DNA of 64,000 nucleotides from Kumtagia yinganensis (GCF_040081985.1 NZ_JBEBMH010000015.1:84201-148200); one strand, 5' to 3'. Positions 17,035 to 25,753 are shown, counted from the stretch's first letter. Made by a program: numbers and translations. The notes: generated by a model from the letters alone, not told the origin.

Positions 17035-18662
17035 ACGCCGCAAGGAAACTCGCCGACGACTGCTGTGAGATGCCGCCCGAGTCTGAGGCCTACGGCGTCG
17101 CCGCCGAAGCCGCGGCGCGTATGAGGTTGATGGATGACTTCCAGTTCGAGCGCAGCCAGGTTTTCCGCAACTCTGAGGATCAGGCAATCGCCAGTCGGCT
17201 TCGTGGAACGGGCTACGGCCTCGATAGCTACGAGGCGACCTACATGCGCCGCACCAATCAGCTTCAGGGCTACAAAGACTTGGGCATCGATCTCTTGTCG
17301 GGCATTCGCGATGGCGCGCTGTCCGGCTCGGAAAATCTCGGCGAAGCGATCATGCAGGGTGTCGCTGACGCGGCCACCAGCTATGCGACGAAGCTGTCTG
17401 ACAAACTGATCGAGGACATCGTCACCGGCGGCATGAAGATGTTTGGGCTGGAAGACTTGGCCATGCCCGAAATGCAGAACGTTGGCACCGTGAACATGAC
17501 TGCGGCCACTGTCATCGTGGGCGGCGCCGGGGTGAACAACCTGCTCGGCGGCGCTGGCGTTCCCGCTCCGAACAATCCGGCTGCCGGCGGCGATCCCTGG
17601 GCGAATATGCGACTGGGTGCTGCTCCTGTTGAACCTGTGGCGCGGGCGGCCCTTCCGGCCATAGGAACGACACAGGGCGGTATCCCTCTCGCCAATGTCA
17701 CGGCCGGCACTCTGGTGGCGCAAGTCAATGCCGCCTATGCCGACCGCTTCCAGGGTTTCATCAACGAGCTTCAGGCATCCGGTTATCAGATCAATTCGCT
17801 CGGCGGATATAATCACCGCAACATCGCTGGGACAAACCGTCTTTCAAACCACGCCTACGGGAACGCCATCGACATCAACCCGCTGACAAATCCAGATACC
17901 GGGAGAGGTGGCCGTCTGATCACAGACATGCCTCCCGGCGTGAGTGAGATGGCAGCCCGCTACGGCATCGGCTGGGGCGGTGACTGGAATTCCAAAAAGG
18001 ATGCCATGCACTTCGAGGTGCTTGGCAAAAAGATGGATGCGGCCGGCGTATCCGTCGACCACATGACCACGAATGCGATCGGCGCGGGCAACAGCCTGGG
18101 CACGCTCGGCAAGGGCTTTGATCAGGTCGGAAGCGCCCTCTCGCGGGCTGCTTCAGGCGGTGGAGGTGGCGGCGGTGGAGGTGGCCTGTTCGGTGGCATT
18201 TCCAACTGGATAGCCAACTTGTTCGGCGGGCCGAACACTTACGGCGATCCTGTCGGAGCCGGTGGCGATCCTTGGGGCGGGCTACGCTTTGCAGCTTCGC
18301 CGATGATGTCAACGCACAATCCTGGATATGCCAACGGCACCGAAAACGCCCCTCCCGGCTGGGCATGGATCGGCGAGCGCGGCCCGGAACTCATGCGTAT
18401 GCGTGGCGGCGAGACCATCCGCAACAACGCAACGTCAAAGGCGATGGCGGCTGGAGGCGGCGTCACACTCAACCACCAGACCGTCATTGAAAACAGGGCT
18501 GGCGTCGAGGTCAGCGAGGAAACGACGCAGGACGAAAGCGGCGGCTATCGCACCCACGTTATCATCGAGAAGCGCGTCGCAGCAGCAATTAATCGCCCCG
18601 GCTCTGACGCCCGTAAGGCAGTGATGGGCATGGGCGGCAGACCGTCAAGGATCAAAAGATGA
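17031..18662 (+). CDS. truncated tail tape-measure protein with M15-type peptidase domain
   Basis: A 543-residue protein with three visible parts. After about 32 residues of unrelated sequence, the stretch DFQFERSQVFRNSEDQAIAS to MFGLEDL (residues 36-143) reads like the inner part of a phage tape-measure protein. Residues 225-335 form a D-Ala-D-Ala carboxypeptidase-like domain with zinc ligands His274 and Asp281 (HAYGNAID) and His327 (DAMHFEV). The last 150 residues are Gly-rich and end with the tape-measure motif WIGERGPELMRMRGGE. The long N-terminal part of a normal tape measure is absent, which suggests an internal deletion. AGGAGG precedes the ATG at 17031. Confidence 0.75.
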   Translation: MNAARKLADDCCEMPPESEAYGVAAEAAARMRLMDDFQFERSQVFRNSEDQAIASRLRGTGYGLDSYEATYMRRTNQLQGYKDLGIDLLSGIRDGALSGSENLGEAIMQGVADAATSYATKLSDKLIEDIVTGGMKMFGLEDLAMPEMQNVGTVNMTAATVIVGGAGVNNLLGGAGVPAPNNPAAGGDPWANMRLGAAPVEPVARAALPAIGTTQGGIPLANVTAGTLVAQVNAAYADRFQGFINELQASGYQINSLGGYNHRNIAGTNRLSNHAYGNAIDINPLTNPDTGRGGRLITDMPPGVSEMAARYGIGWGGDWNSKKDAMHFEVLGKKMDAAGVSVDHMTTNAIGAGNSLGTLGKGFDQVGSALSRAASGGGGGGGGGGLFGGISNWIANLFGGPNTYGDPVGAGGDPWGGLRFAASPMMSTHNPGYANGTENAPPGWAWIGERGPELMRMRGGETIRNNATSKAMAAGGGVTLNHQTVIENRAGVEVSEETTQDESGGYRTHVIIEKRVAAAINRPGSDARKAVMGMGGRPSRIKR

Positions 18663-19438
18663 CTGCTTTCCTTTCAGTCCAATTTCCCAAATCCGTCGAG
18701 CTCCTCGCCGACAGCGCTGCCTACGATGAAGACGGCAACGTCGTCGGCTTCGAACGGACCATCAGGACGGCGAAGCAGGTGCCTCTGGCAATCGCCGTTC
18801 GAGGCGCATCCCGCTTCGCCCTGCTATTCGCAGATGGGTTATGCAGGCAGGCCGACCAGCATGGAATTGACGTATTCCTGCAAGCGGCAGCGGTTGTGGC
18901 CGAACGCATCGAGGACGAAGTCCGCCACGAAGATCAGAACTTCGATCTGGCCATTGGTGCGTTCTCCCCGACGCGAGGGCCGTGTCATTTCCGGGTGCAT
19001 ACCTACCCGACACTTCCGGGCTTCCCCGCCTTCAGACTGAACGAGATGGATACCTTCGTTGCCGCCGGAACGATGTTCGATCCCCAGGAGCTTGTCCGGC
19101 TGGGCATCTGGCCTGTTCGGGGCAATCCTTCAGTTTGGGCAAAAACGCGGGCCGGAGAGATATTCGACATCATGCGCGTCCGAAAAGGCGAGCCACTGCC
19201 CGACACGATCGGCGCACCCAGATATTGCATCGGCGGGACTGTCGAACTCGCCTCGATCACTGCCGAGGGCGTCACAGTCACCCGCGTTCGGGACTATGGC
19301 GATAAGGTCGGCTCGGCGATTGATCCGTTCGCGGGCGCCGCTGCTGCCCTGTTGCAGCCGCCAACCCGGCAACAGCGTCGCGCGGCCGAACGCGAGGCGC
19401 GCAAGCCTCACAACCAGAATAATCGGAGCTTTGCATGA
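18659..19438 (+). CDS. HslV/proteasome-like protein (paralogue A)
   Basis: A 259-residue phage-type protein. The N-terminal region (VELLADSAAYDEDGNVVGFERTI.. KVPLAIAVRG pattern) resembles the opening strands of Ntn-hydrolases of the HslV type that occur in alphaproteobacterial tail modules. The C-terminus ends in a basic TRQQRRAAEREARK tail. No nucleophile is clear, because the start residue is not Thr, Ser or Cys after Met processing. It begins in an ATGA overlap with the tail gene and shares its ends with the next gene. Confidence 0.6.
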   Translation: MTAFLSVQFPKSVELLADSAAYDEDGNVVGFERTIRTAKQVPLAIAVRGASRFALLFADGLCRQADQHGIDVFLQAAAVVAERIEDEVRHEDQNFDLAIGAFSPTRGPCHFRVHTYPTLPGFPAFRLNEMDTFVAAGTMFDPQELVRLGIWPVRGNPSVWAKTRAGEIFDIMRVRKGEPLPDTIGAPRYCIGGTVELASITAEGVTVTRVRDYGDKVGSAIDPFAGAAAALLQPPTRQQRRAAEREARKPHNQNNRSFA

Positions 19439-20187
19439 GCGCGGTGCTATCAGCCGAGACTGACTACGCCGTCGTCGTTCTTAGCGATTGCGCCGCCTAT
19501 AATCGGGACGGCGTGATCATGGGCATCCAAAGCAAAATCCGGGTGTCGGAGAAGGTTCCGCTTGCGGTCGTTTCACGCGGACAGATCGGCTTCGGAGACA
19601 CCGTCAGCAAGGCGATTTTGGACCTGATCGAAGCCTACGGTTTTGACCAGGGGATAAAGCACCTGGCGGGCATGATGGAAGAGTTCGCTCTTTGGCCCGA
19701 CCGAGGCAACAAGGGCGACTGGCTCATTGCCGGCATGTCCGAAACCCACGGCGCCCGCCATATGACGTTTCAGAACTTCGAGAATTCTGGCTGGCCAGCA
19801 CTGGAACTCCGTCATCCTGGACAGATGCACGCCGGCATCGCCACCGGCGCCGAAGGTGAACAGACCGGCCTCGCCGCGACCGGGTGCCGGAAGCCGTACC
19901 GTGGCGAGAGCCCAGAGGAATATTTCTCGGAAACCGGCGTGCAGATGTTCGAGCACTATCGCCGCATTCCATGGGAGCCCGCGAAGTGGGGCGAGCCGGA
20001 CAGGGCACCTCAATACCTGATTGGCGGCCGGCTGGAGATGGCCGTTGTCGACGCTGAAGGCGTTCGTGTCCGCACCCTCCATACCTGGCCCGACCGAATT
20101 GGCGAGCGGATCAATCCGCCCGGCGGCAACGTGACGCCGCTGAACCGCCAGCAGCGCCGCTCGGCTGAGTGGGGGCTAAGGGCTTAG
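19435..20187 (+). CDS. HslV/proteasome-like protein (paralogue B)
   Basis: A 250-residue paralogue of the gene before it, overlapping it by ATGA. Shared marks are VVLSDCAAYNRDG, SKIRVSEKVPLAVVSRG, the YLIGGRLEMAVVDAEGV block and the basic tail NRQQRRSAE. The middle parts diverge strongly. The pair probably arose by duplication inside the tail module. The Ntn-hydrolase relation is inferred from the strand pattern only. Confidence 0.6.
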   Translation: MSAVLSAETDYAVVVLSDCAAYNRDGVIMGIQSKIRVSEKVPLAVVSRGQIGFGDTVSKAILDLIEAYGFDQGIKHLAGMMEEFALWPDRGNKGDWLIAGMSETHGARHMTFQNFENSGWPALELRHPGQMHAGIATGAEGEQTGLAATGCRKPYRGESPEEYFSETGVQMFEHYRRIPWEPAKWGEPDRAPQYLIGGRLEMAVVDAEGVRVRTLHTWPDRIGERINPPGGNVTPLNRQQRRSAEWGLRA

Positions 20188-20371
20188 ACCTTCATCGCTG
20201 TGAGAGTGGCGGGCTTGTGACAACTACCCCATCCTCGTCAGTTGCTTGATCTCCAATTCCGCGGCGCTGATGCCGGCCGCATGGATTATTCGTTGCCGAC
20301 AATAACCTATGTGATGGTTGCCCTGTTTTCTCAGTCGTAGGCTGCCATGATTGGACACCGGGGCGGGAACC

Positions 20372-20563
20372 ATGACTCCTGTATTACTGAACGATTTGCT
20401 TTTCGAGCAGGCTAAGTGTCTCGCGGAGGAGACCGCGATCTCTGAACACGAAGCGCTTCAAATTGTGAAGAGAGCAGGTTTCGATATTCGAGCGCTGCGC
20501 TGGGAAGCGCGGATATTCAAACAGTCGAAACGCCTTAGGGCGGCTCGCGAAGCATTTGATTGA
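20372..20563 (+). CDS. small helical protein, family with three copies in the element
   Basis: A 63-residue protein with ATG at 20372. Its core AETAISEHEALQIVKRAG and the end WEARIFKQSKRLRAARE recur in two other genes of this element (25583-25753 and 26364-26537). The pattern of two helices with a basic C-terminus suggests a small DNA- or protein-binding module. The function is unknown. A 184-base spacer separates it from the HslV-like pair, so it probably belongs to the accessory block. Confidence 0.6.
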   Translation: MTPVLLNDLLFEQAKCLAEETAISEHEALQIVKRAGFDIRALRWEARIFKQSKRLRAAREAFD

Positions 20564-20617
20564 GTCCTAGCCAGATGGGTTACATGTAGAGCCCTAGATC
20601 GGTCACGGACACAGCCG

Positions 20618-20812
20618 ATGTGTTCTATTAAAAAGTCCAACTCTGAATCTGGCAGTGTTGAATTGGTCGAAGGCTGCGGCCATTGGCTGGTTCGGGTTGT
20701 CGAGACGGGGCGTAAGACCCGTATTGCCGATTTCGAAATCGAAGACTATGCGATCTCTTTTGCCGAGGGACAGCGAATGCGCCTGGGTTTGGCCCAGTTC
20801 CGGCGCATTTAA
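20618..20812 (+). CDS. small hypothetical protein
   Basis: A 64-residue protein with the stretch VEGCGHWLVRVVETGRKTRIADFEIEDYA, typical of a small beta-rich fold, and a helical end. No strong ribosome site is visible. It overlaps the convergent DUF6894-like gene by four bases. Confidence 0.5.
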   Translation: MCSIKKSNSESGSVELVEGCGHWLVRVVETGRKTRIADFEIEDYAISFAEGQRMRLGLAQFRRI

Positions 20813-21051
20813 CGCCGCCGAAGCCAGCTTGACCTAAACTTTAAATCCGCCACGAAAATGTAGGTGCCTGTCTCGTCGCGGACCTTTACCCAAAAATCCC
20901 GTTGCGGGCCGTTCGGTAATTCATCATGGGCCATTTCCGGCAGTGCTCTTATCGCATGGCCCGCCACCAAGTCGTCACGATCAAGTTCGATGCCAACCTG
21001 GTCATACATGACGTCCGCTCCGTCACACACATCGAAATAATAGCGAGGCAT
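20809..21051 (-). CDS. DUF6894-like small protein
   Basis: An 80-residue protein beginning MPRYYFDVCDG, with D-x-x-G and conserved aromatic residues and ending in VRDETGTYIFVADLKF. This is the pattern of a very common family of short rhizobial proteins of unknown role. The start at 21051 is chosen because MPRYYFD is the family's normal N-terminus. Confidence 0.75.
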   Translation of the reverse strand: MPRYYFDVCDGADVMYDQVGIELDRDDLVAGHAIRALPEMAHDELPNGPQRDFWVKVRDETGTYIFVADLKFRSSWLRRR

Positions 21052-21110
21052 TCTCAGTATCTCCACCCCTACATGACAGACCGAGGCTCACACGGGTCCA
21101 AACAGGGCCT

Positions 21111-21401
21111 TCATTTGTCGGCGATGTCGCGTTGCAAGCTGGTTTGAATAGCGCCGAGAATGTCGAGTGATCTGAGCATCGTCGCGGGAGAGTCTCCCCA
21201 TTCGGCCGCGACTTCGACCTTAATCTCGGCGGCGGTTGCCACGATCTCGACCGCCTCCGCCACGCTCAAGACCTTACGCGCAATCAGACCGTGAAGAAGG
21301 CTTTCAACCAGCAGCATCGCAGCCTGTCCGTGTGCATCGGGCCCACGAAGTTCCATGTCCGACTTAGTCGGGTTGTTATCGTTGAAGATTTCGGTGGTCA
21401 T
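21111..21401 (-). CDS. hypothetical protein
   Basis: A 96-residue mostly helical protein with GGAGAACGGGC ahead of the ATG at 21401. The central part (AAMLLVESLLHGLIARKVLSV) is amphipathic. It resembles short rhizobial hypothetical proteins but has no named domain. It is divergent from the Crp/Fnr-type gene. Confidence 0.65.
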   Translation of the reverse strand: MTTEIFNDNNPTKSDMELRGPDAHGQAAMLLVESLLHGLIARKVLSVAEAVEIVATAAEIKVEVAAEWGDSPATMLRSLDILGAIQTSLQRDIADK

Positions 21402-21572
21402 GCCCGTTCTCCGGTTGGGCGAGAGTGATTTGCCTCTCAGCCGCCGGAGCCGGGATGGGGCCGACGATCCCTCATCCTACAGGCATTTTGCATCCGAACC
21501 ACCACCTATATCAACATTCGACATTAACTTTGGACAATATTAAAATATGCGGCGACGTGGGACTATGGCCCC

Positions 21573-22295
21573 ATGAGCAACCGGTTTGTCGGAAAATTGT
21601 CGAACTTTGGGCCTTTGAGCGCCAATGAGCAATCGACGCTTATCTCAGCCACTTCAAATGCGCGAAAGGTAGCGCCACGGAAGGACTTGATTCGTGAAGG
21701 TGATCGCCCCGGTCCGGTTTTTGTCATCCTAGAAGGGTGGGCCTGCCGTTACAAAATCTTGCCAAACGGCAGTCGCCAGATACTTGCATATCTGATGCCG
21801 GGTGACTGCTGCGACCTCCATGTCGGTTTGTTGGCAGAGATGGACCACAGCATACAAACGATCACTGCGGCCGTTGTCGCGACTATTGATCGTCTCGAAA
21901 TGGATGCGATCATGGATCGCCACAAGGGCGTTGCCAAGGCAATGTACATAGCCCAGTTGGTCGACGAAGGCACCATGCGAGCGTGGATCACAAGCATGGG
22001 ACGCCGCAGCAGTATCGAGCGGGTGGCGCATCTGATGTGTGAACTTTATCTGCGAGCCCGAAACATCGGCCTCGATTTTGAACCTTACCTCGCATTGCCC
22101 TTGTCTCAACTAATGTTAGCCGACTCCCTTGGCATGACACCCGTACATCTCAATCGGGTGCTGAAAGAGTTGAGACACGAAGGGGCTATGGACCTCCAAA
22201 GAGGACATCTGCTCATTACGGACCCAGGAAAGCTGGTCCAGATTGCAGGGTTCGATGCGAATTATCTACACCGGCGACTGCGTAGCGCCGCATAG
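21573..22295 (+). CDS. Crp/Fnr-family transcriptional regulator
   Basis: A 240-residue regulator with a cyclic-nucleotide-binding-like beta barrel (residues 25-115, containing VFVILEGWACRYKILPNGSRQIL) and a C-terminal winged HTH (about 150-225, with LMLADSLGMTPVHLNRVLKELRHEG as the recognition region). No FNR-type cysteine cluster is seen in the N-terminus, so it is not an oxygen-sensing FNR. This group is abundant in rhizobial plasmids and genomic islands. The ligand and targets are unknown. Confidence 0.9.
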   Translation: MSNRFVGKLSNFGPLSANEQSTLISATSNARKVAPRKDLIREGDRPGPVFVILEGWACRYKILPNGSRQILAYLMPGDCCDLHVGLLAEMDHSIQTITAAVVATIDRLEMDAIMDRHKGVAKAMYIAQLVDEGTMRAWITSMGRRSSIERVAHLMCELYLRARNIGLDFEPYLALPLSQLMLADSLGMTPVHLNRVLKELRHEGAMDLQRGHLLITDPGKLVQIAGFDANYLHRRLRSAA

Positions 22296-22416
22296 ATTTC
22301 GCTGGCTGCCATGGGCGCTGACGGGCAGCGGGCACACCAGCCAGCTATTTTAAACATCCCGGCTAGCCGTGCGCGCGCGCAAGCCGTCTCCCCCGCAAGG
22401 GAAGGTGCTTGACCAT

Positions 22417-22635
22417 TCAGGCGAACCAACGTGACAGATAGCGCCGCGCTCGCTCGGTCGCCCGTATCATTTGAGCCCAAAGCAGATCACCGACCGCCCG
22501 GGCGATATCGTCCAGTGTCCAGCCGGCGGCCTGGGCTCGCGCAATAGGGGCCTTGATTTCGTCTTCCAACGCCTCTTGGCAATCGATGTGCCGATCGGGA
22601 TAGGCGTGGTAGCTCTTGGGCGGGACAACGCTCAT
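22417..22635 (-). CDS. hypothetical protein
   Basis: A 72-residue protein. I start it at 22635 (MSVVPPKSYHAYPDRH) because that resembles the usual N-terminus of related rhizobial proteins, though the frame is open to 22698. It contains CQEALEDEI and a helical C-terminus (LLWAQMIRATERARRYL). The function is unknown. Confidence 0.6.
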   Translation of the reverse strand: MSVVPPKSYHAYPDRHIDCQEALEDEIKAPIARAQAAGWTLDDIARAVGDLLWAQMIRATERARRYLSRWFA

Positions 22636-22887
22636 GGCGGCAGGATGGCAGGGGATCACAGCAAGCGCAATTGCCTCATCGGCGCTTGCTTTCTCCATCC
22701 TCGCGGTGCTCGCCGCAATACCAGAGCGTGCCTTTCTCTGGTGCTGCCGAACGTCCTACGTCACCTTTCTTCCTGAGGAACTTTCAGTCCACGATTATGT
22801 TTAGACAATTACAGCCATGATTAGATCATAGGCTGCAATCCTTGTCTTCGCTAGAGCAAGGAGGCGCGCGCCGAGGTCCAAGAATCT

Positions 22888-23091
22888 ATGTCCTACTACG
22901 CAATGATTGTATCCAGTATCGAAAATGATGCGGCCCTATCTCGTGGCGACAAGCTGCGAAGGTTGCAAGAGATTGCCTCTCAAGCGAAAGACCTCCGCCG
23001 GGCCTCGCAATCTCCAGAAAACACTGATGATACCAGAGACGATCTGAGTGCTGTGCTGCAAGCAATTTCAAGGCTAGGCGAAGATCATTAA
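22888..23091 (+). CDS. small hypothetical protein
   Basis: A 67-residue, charged, helical protein. It has ALSRGDKLRRLQEIASQAKDL near the middle. No domain is recognised and the ribosome site is weak. Confidence 0.5.
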   Translation: MSYYAMIVSSIENDAALSRGDKLRRLQEIASQAKDLRRASQSPENTDDTRDDLSAVLQAISRLGEDH

Positions 23092-23129
23092 CTATAAGCG
23101 CGCCATTCTAACGTCAGCCAATTCACTGC

Positions 23130-23411
23130 TCAAGGCCGGTTTTTATTATGCCACTTATATGCTATATTGTGTCGACGTTTCCTCAGCTGTCGAAGCATAA
23201 CACCCCCGACGAAGGAACAAGCCGCCAGGATGCCAATAAAAATTGGGTGGAGAAACAAGTTGTAGTTGTAGAATAACCCAGCAGTCCAAATCGCAATGCC
23301 GGCCACTGTCACTGCTATTACGCCGTAAAGAAGCGAGGAACCCTTCGGCATTGGTGCGTATCGTTCTGCCGCATCGCGTGATTGTGCTAGCCTGTCCTTC
23401 GTTGGATTCAC
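23130..23411 (-). CDS. small membrane protein
   Basis: A 93-residue protein with two likely membrane helices (about residues 27-48, LLYGVIAVTVAGIAIW, and 53-74, LHPIFIGILAACSFVGGV) and a basic tail (RQLRKRRHN). It overlaps the gene upstream by four bases in an ATGA junction, so the two form a pair. The function is unknown. Confidence 0.6.
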   Translation of the reverse strand: MNPTKDRLAQSRDAAERYAPMPKGSSLLYGVIAVTVAGIAIWTAGLFYNYNLFLHPIFIGILAACSFVGGVMLRQLRKRRHNIAYKWHNKNRP

Positions 23412-23767
23412 GGCTGTTGATCGATCTTGTCGCCTGCAGATAGCGTGGGTTGTGCGTGCTGATTTTCCGAGTATCTTCGCCTACCTTGACGCTGCCGGGG
23501 GTTCACCTCTGAACTGTCAACCTCCACAGTAGAGGCTGCACGATTTGCGGTCGACATCATCAAACTTAGCTTCACATCCGCAGTCACGGCTTCGCCGACA
23601 AAAGCGCCAACCAGATCGTTGTCGGACACCGCCAAGTCTGGGAATTGTTGCCTGAGCTGATCAACCGCGTCTGACACACCAAAGGGTCTATCGCGCTGTC
23701 GGGCACTTTCGAGAATAACTCCCATAGCTTCTCTAACATCCATGGGTATTGCGGAAATCTGAGCCAT
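23408..23767 (-). CDS. hypothetical protein
   Basis: A 119-residue protein coupled to the membrane protein downstream. The N-terminal half (DVREAMGVILESARQRDRPF, then DAVDQLRQQFPDL) is helical. The C-terminal half is Gln- and Arg-rich and probably disordered. The start at 23767 (MAQISAIP) is preferred over a frame start four codons earlier. Confidence 0.5.
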   Translation of the reverse strand: MAQISAIPMDVREAMGVILESARQRDRPFGVSDAVDQLRQQFPDLAVSDNDLVGAFVGEAVTADVKLSLMMSTANRAASTVEVDSSEVNPRQRQGRRRYSENQHAQPTLSAGDKIDQQP

Positions 23768-23801
23768 TAAGACAGGCACCTTCGGCCGGGGTATAAGAGG
23801 A

Positions 23802-24005
23802 TCAATCGCTTTTGGTATTTGTCTGTGGCGCGGAAGTGGTCACGCCACCCGGGTTATCAGCCGCGGAACCGTCGATCATTTCACCCCAAATACCCAGTGC
23901 CGCCCAGACGACGAATGTGAAGATCAGGCTCACGACCAAGACACTGAGCACCTCAAGGCCTTTACGACCTTGTCGTGCCTTTGTGGCTGGAATGGTCTTT
24001 TCCAT
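23802..24005 (-). CDS. small single-pass membrane protein
   Basis: A 67-residue protein with a basic N-terminus (TKARQGRKG), one membrane helix (about residues 19-40, VLSVLVVSLIFTFVVWAAL) and a polar tail. The topology suggests an N-in inner-membrane protein. The function is unknown. Confidence 0.6.
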   Translation of the reverse strand: MEKTIPATKARQGRKGLEVLSVLVVSLIFTFVVWAALGIWGEMIDGSAADNPGGVTTSAPQTNTKSD

Positions 24006-24077
24006 GATGCTGATCCAGTACGGACGGAGGAAGCGTACTTGCTCAATGTCCCACTGGTCACATTGTTCCGGTCAGTC

Positions 24078-24308
24078 TCACCCCTTCCGCAGCCTCACGC
24101 CAGCGCCGCCACCGTTCTCGGGGATGAACTCGACGCCGGCCGCTTCAAGGGCGGCGCGGATGGCGCGTAAGGTCGACGTCTTCGGGTCACTGCTTCCGCT
24201 CTCGATGTTGTTGAGGCCTGTTGTCGAGATGCCAGCCTCCCTTGCAAGATCGGCCTGTGTGAGACCGAGCATTGCACGCGCGCCACGGATTTGCTGAGCC
24301 GTTATCAT
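24078..24308 (-). CDS. XRE-family helix-turn-helix protein
   Basis: A 76-residue Cro/C1-type DNA-binding protein (residues 1-60: QIRGARAMLGLTQADLAREAG, then GLNNIESG). The start at 24308 (MITAQQ) is the usual N-terminus of the family. The ending GVEFIPENGGGAGVRL is typical of short XRE regulators in rhizobia. It may control the accessory operon that runs the other way from 24416. Confidence 0.85.
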   Translation of the reverse strand: MITAQQIRGARAMLGLTQADLAREAGISTTGLNNIESGSSDPKTSTLRAIRAALEAAGVEFIPENGGGAGVRLRKG

Positions 24309-24415
24309 GGCCGCGATATACTCTCGAATAGAGAATTTATCAACTCTGCTTGACACGTTATCAATGCGAGTTTAAACCCACTCCGCTTGATATTTTCTCA
24401 ACTGGAGGTATTTCA

Positions 24416-24769
24416 ATGCCGAACACTGCTGTTCGGGCAGCCGCCGAAGGCTTGCCCAGTGATATCTTGCCAATGAGACCACGCCGCCGGACCTCGCTCT
24501 CATTGCTGCGCGACGCCCGCGCCGCATACGAGGCTCTAGATAAGCTGCAAGGCTGCGTGGAAGGCACGCCGGAGGCCAATGCTGCCGATCGCGTCTATGA
24601 TGCGGCTATGGCGATGCAGCCGACGACTGCCGAAGACGTGTTGGCGAAGTTGCTCATCGCCAGCAAGTGGTCGGAATACGAGTGCGCCGGCCGTGAACTG
24701 GCTGCCATTTGTGCCGACGCGGCGCGGATTGTCGGAGTGCCGGCGCCGGGCAAGGCGGTGTTGTCGTGA
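24416..24769 (+). CDS. hypothetical protein
   Basis: A 117-residue helical protein with TGGAGGT just ahead of ATG 24416. It contains RRRTSLSLLRDARAAYEALDKL and a Cys pair in YECAGRELAAICADA. It overlaps the next gene by GTGA. The function is unknown, and the divergent XRE gene may regulate it. Confidence 0.6.
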   Translation: MPNTAVRAAAEGLPSDILPMRPRRRTSLSLLRDARAAYEALDKLQGCVEGTPEANAADRVYDAAMAMQPTTAEDVLAKLLIASKWSEYECAGRELAAICADAARIVGVPAPGKAVLS

Positions 24770-25275
24770 ACCGGCGCAAGCTGTTGGCCGGCGGTGCGGC
24801 GGCGTTGCCACTCGCCGTGGCCGGGGTATCGACCGTCGAGGCTGCACCCGTCGCGGAATATCCCATCGAGACGATGACGAGGCTCGCCAAGCCGTTTGTG
24901 AAGGCGTTGCAAGACTGGCATGCCGACCTCGGAACAAGCGACACGTGGCTTGCGGAAATCCATCCGAGGGGAAGCTTCGGTCTCGTCAGCATCGAAGCTT
25001 TGAGCCGGTATCGCAGGCCCAGTCCGATCGCCGAACTGTTCCAGCAATGGCAGGAGGCGCGCGACACTGATGTGTCGGGCATGACCGAAGCTGAGGCGGA
25101 AGTTATCCTGGCCACGTACCAGCGATTGCAGCAAGCCATCATCGACGCCGAACCATCCACGCCGAGCGATGTCGCGATGCAGTTCGTTGCCGATAGCGAC
25201 TGCTGCGACTCGGCGAACTCGCAGCAGTTCGTCGGCAGGCTGTGCCGCCTTGCCGGAGTGTCGGAGCCGCAATGA
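24766..25275 (+). CDS. exported hypothetical protein with twin-arginine-like signal
   Basis: A 169-residue protein starting with GTG at 24766. The N-terminus NRRKLLAGGAAALPLAVAG is a twin-arginine-like signal followed by a likely cleavage site near VEAAP (about residue 27). The mature part is acidic and helical and has a CC pair (DSDCCDSANS). Export of a phage-element protein of unknown role is unusual and points to cell-surface or periplasmic function. Confidence 0.6.
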   Translation: MNRRKLLAGGAAALPLAVAGVSTVEAAPVAEYPIETMTRLAKPFVKALQDWHADLGTSDTWLAEIHPRGSFGLVSIEALSRYRRPSPIAELFQQWQEARDTDVSGMTEAEAEVILATYQRLQQAIIDAEPSTPSDVAMQFVADSDCCDSANSQQFVGRLCRLAGVSEPQ

Positions 25276-25460
25276 CCTACGTCCTATTCGCCGCCGGCAT
25301 CGTCCTGGCGTTCGCGTTCGGTTTCCTGCTCGGCGACAGGCGCGGCGTGAAGCAGGCCAACGTCATCCTCGACGAGAACAATCGCCTGTTGCTGAAGGCG
25401 ATGAGCGACAGCGTGCGGGCGCCGGTGGAGGGCGAGGACGAAAGGCCAGTGCTGCATTAG
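25272..25460 (+). CDS. small single-pass membrane protein
   Basis: A 62-residue protein starting in an ATGA overlap. One N-terminal membrane helix (residues 2-20, ending FGFLLGDRRG) is followed by a charged tail. It is last in the three-gene operon 24416-25460, which ends at the terminator at 25484-25518. Confidence 0.55.
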   Translation: MTYVLFAAGIVLAFAFGFLLGDRRGVKQANVILDENNRLLLKAMSDSVRAPVEGEDERPVLH

Positions 25461-25483
25461 GGTTGGACAAGTTGTCCAAGGCT

Positions 25484-25518
25484 CAGCCCGGCTGCTTCGG
25501 TGGCCGGGCTTTTGTTTT
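25484..25518 (+). terminator. Rho-independent terminator
   Basis: AGCCCGGC and GCCGGGCT form the stem and are followed by TTTGTTTT. It closes the operon 24416-25460. Confidence 0.85.
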
Positions 25519-25582
25519 ACAAGCGGCGGAACCTGAACCGCATCGCCCCGTTGCGGCGTCGAGGGAACAAGGAATTTTCCCC

Positions 25583-25753
25583 ATGTCATCCGATACCGAA
25601 GACCGAAGGCTCGCCGAAGCGCGAACGGCGGCAACGCGTCTTGCAAAGGAGACTGGGATCACCAGAGCCCAAGCCAGCGAACTTGTGGAAGCGCTCGGGC
25701 AAAACTGGACCTCGCTAGTGCGCGAGGCCCGAATGCTTCGAAAGCAGCGCTAG
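25583..25753 (+). CDS. small helical protein of the three-copy family
   Basis: A 56-residue protein with AAGGA upstream of ATG 25583. The pattern ATRLAKETGITRAQASELVEALG and LVREARMLRKQR repeats the layout of the genes at 20372 and 26364, though it is the most divergent of the three. A two-helix DNA- or protein-binding role is possible. Confidence 0.55.
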   Translation: MSSDTEDRRLAEARTAATRLAKETGITRAQASELVEALGQNWTSLVREARMLRKQR

